Source of the DNA: an uncultured Candidatus Udaeobacter sp.
GTDB lineage: Bacteria > Verrucomicrobiota > Verrucomicrobiia > Chthoniobacterales > UBA10450
NCBI GenBank assembly: GCA_955652715.1
Contig: CATPBS010000202.1
Location: 1-6,024 of the forward strand
DNA length: 6,024 nucleotides
Direction of reading: 5' to 3'
The position numbers were made by a program, and so were the translations under genes. The notes under the pieces are model-generated. The model was given only the letters and a program-made list of their open reading frames with translations, was not told where the DNA came from and did no database searches. This document shows positions 5,593 through 6,024 of this stretch, in pieces (position 1 is the first letter of the stretch; the number at the start of each line of letters is the position of its first letter).

Positions 5593-6024
5593 TCAGGCTG
5601 AGACGGGACGTCGCTCGGCCGATTTGCGCGAGCCGAGAGCGGCACGAACGAAATTATTTCCGAGCTCCCACATCGGTCCCGGGAATTTGCGGCAATCCGT
5701 TAGCACGTCGTCCAGCGCGTTCACGAATAGGTCCACTTCCTTTTTGCCGATCATGAGCGGCGGCAGAATCTTCATCACGTCCATCGCGTGACCCGCCACC
5801 TGCGTGAGAATGCGATGCTTGCTCAACATTTGGGTCACGATCATTTGGGCGAAGAGCACTTTGTCGATCTTGTGCAAAAGTTTCCAAGCCATCTTGAGCT
5901 TGAACTCGCTCGGCTCGTGAAATTCGATGCCGATCATCAAGCCCTTCCCGCGAACCTCCTTGATGAACGAATGTTTAGCGCGCAGGGCATCGATTTTTTC
6001 CATCATCAGAGTGCCCATCTTCGC
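5593..6024 (-). CDS. Class III PLP-dependent aminotransferase (ornithine/acetylornithine/4-aminobutyrate group), C-terminal 143 residues; starts beyond the window
   Basis: Only the C-terminal small domain is present, so the PLP lysine and substrate pocket are outside the window. The fragment opens with AKMGTLMMEKIDALRAKH and continues into VRGKGLMIGIEF, the strand typical of class III enzymes just after the helix that follows the large domain. ILTQVAGHAMDVMKILPPLMIGKKEVDLFVNALDDVL then matches the end of the ornithine/acetylornithine/4-aminobutyrate aminotransferase fold, where the substrate-proximal loop and the final helix lie. About 30 further residues (from TDCRKFPGPMWELG) form a tail beyond the usual end. 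The TGA stop is at 5595-5593. The missing N-terminus means acetylornithine, ornithine, putrescine and 4-aminobutyrate transaminases cannot be told apart, so no symbol is given. tal lies 191 bases downstream on the same strand. Confidence 0.88.
   Translation of the reverse strand, partial: AKMGTLMMEKIDALRAKHSFIKEVRGKGLMIGIEFHEPSEFKLKMAWKLLHKIDKVLFAQMIVTQMLSKHRILTQVAGHAMDVMKILPPLMIGKKEVDLFVNALDDVLTDCRKFPGPMWELGNNFVRAALGSRKSAERRPVSA

Noticed and set aside
5382..5645. Minus-strand 87-codon ORF across the aminotransferase-tal gap
   Set aside because: It overlaps the aminotransferase end and tal start in another frame, with low-complexity Arg/Ser/Thr content and no ribosome site.

Overview
The window reads as ordinary bacterial chromosome, with every supportable gene on the minus strand. 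Reading from high to low coordinates (the direction of transcription) the order is: C-terminal part of a class III PLP aminotransferase, transaldolase (tal), a tRNA 2'-O-methyltransferase (trmL), an intact secreted peptidoglycan-binding protein (copy A), a second copy of that gene with an in-frame amber stop (copy B), a LolD/MacB-type ABC ATPase, and the N-terminal part of a branched-chain amino acid aminotransferase (ilvE). The lipoprotein-type ABC ATPase, the peptidoglycan-binding domains and the Shine-Dalgarno sites fit a Gram-negative-type bacterium. A soil Verrucomicrobia (Chthoniobacterales-like) origin is my guess from protein style only. No plasmid, phage, IS, CRISPR, tRNA or rRNA signal was seen.

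Region by region: 5593-6024 aminotransferase end; 5402-5592 a 191-base gap with a small hairpin and a short direct repeat; 4412-5401 tal; 4335-4411 a 77-base gap dominated by a long AT-rich hairpin; 3888-4334 trmL; 3766-3887 leader of copy A; 2878-3765 copy A followed by an intrinsic terminator; 2692-2823 promoter/leader of copy B; 1807-2691 copy B followed by its own intrinsic terminator; 1603-1752 a gap with nothing recognisable; 931-1602 ABC ATPase; 814-930 gap; 1-813 ilvE. No gene-free stretch exceeds 300 bases.

The housekeeping genes serve separate pathways (pentose phosphate, tRNA wobble modification, branched-chain amino acids, envelope transport), and their shared direction alone does not prove an operon. 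The unusual part is the pair of tandem paralogs at 1753-3814. Each unit is about 1 kb and has a leader, signal peptide, basic low-complexity linker, aromatic-rich segment, peptidoglycan-binding domain and GC-rich terminator. One copy is broken by a single TAG codon, yet the frame stays open and closely similar to its sister on both sides of it. I saw no evidence of a wholly new multi-gene system. The best leads are this duplicated secreted family, its fast-changing linker and the lone amber codon.
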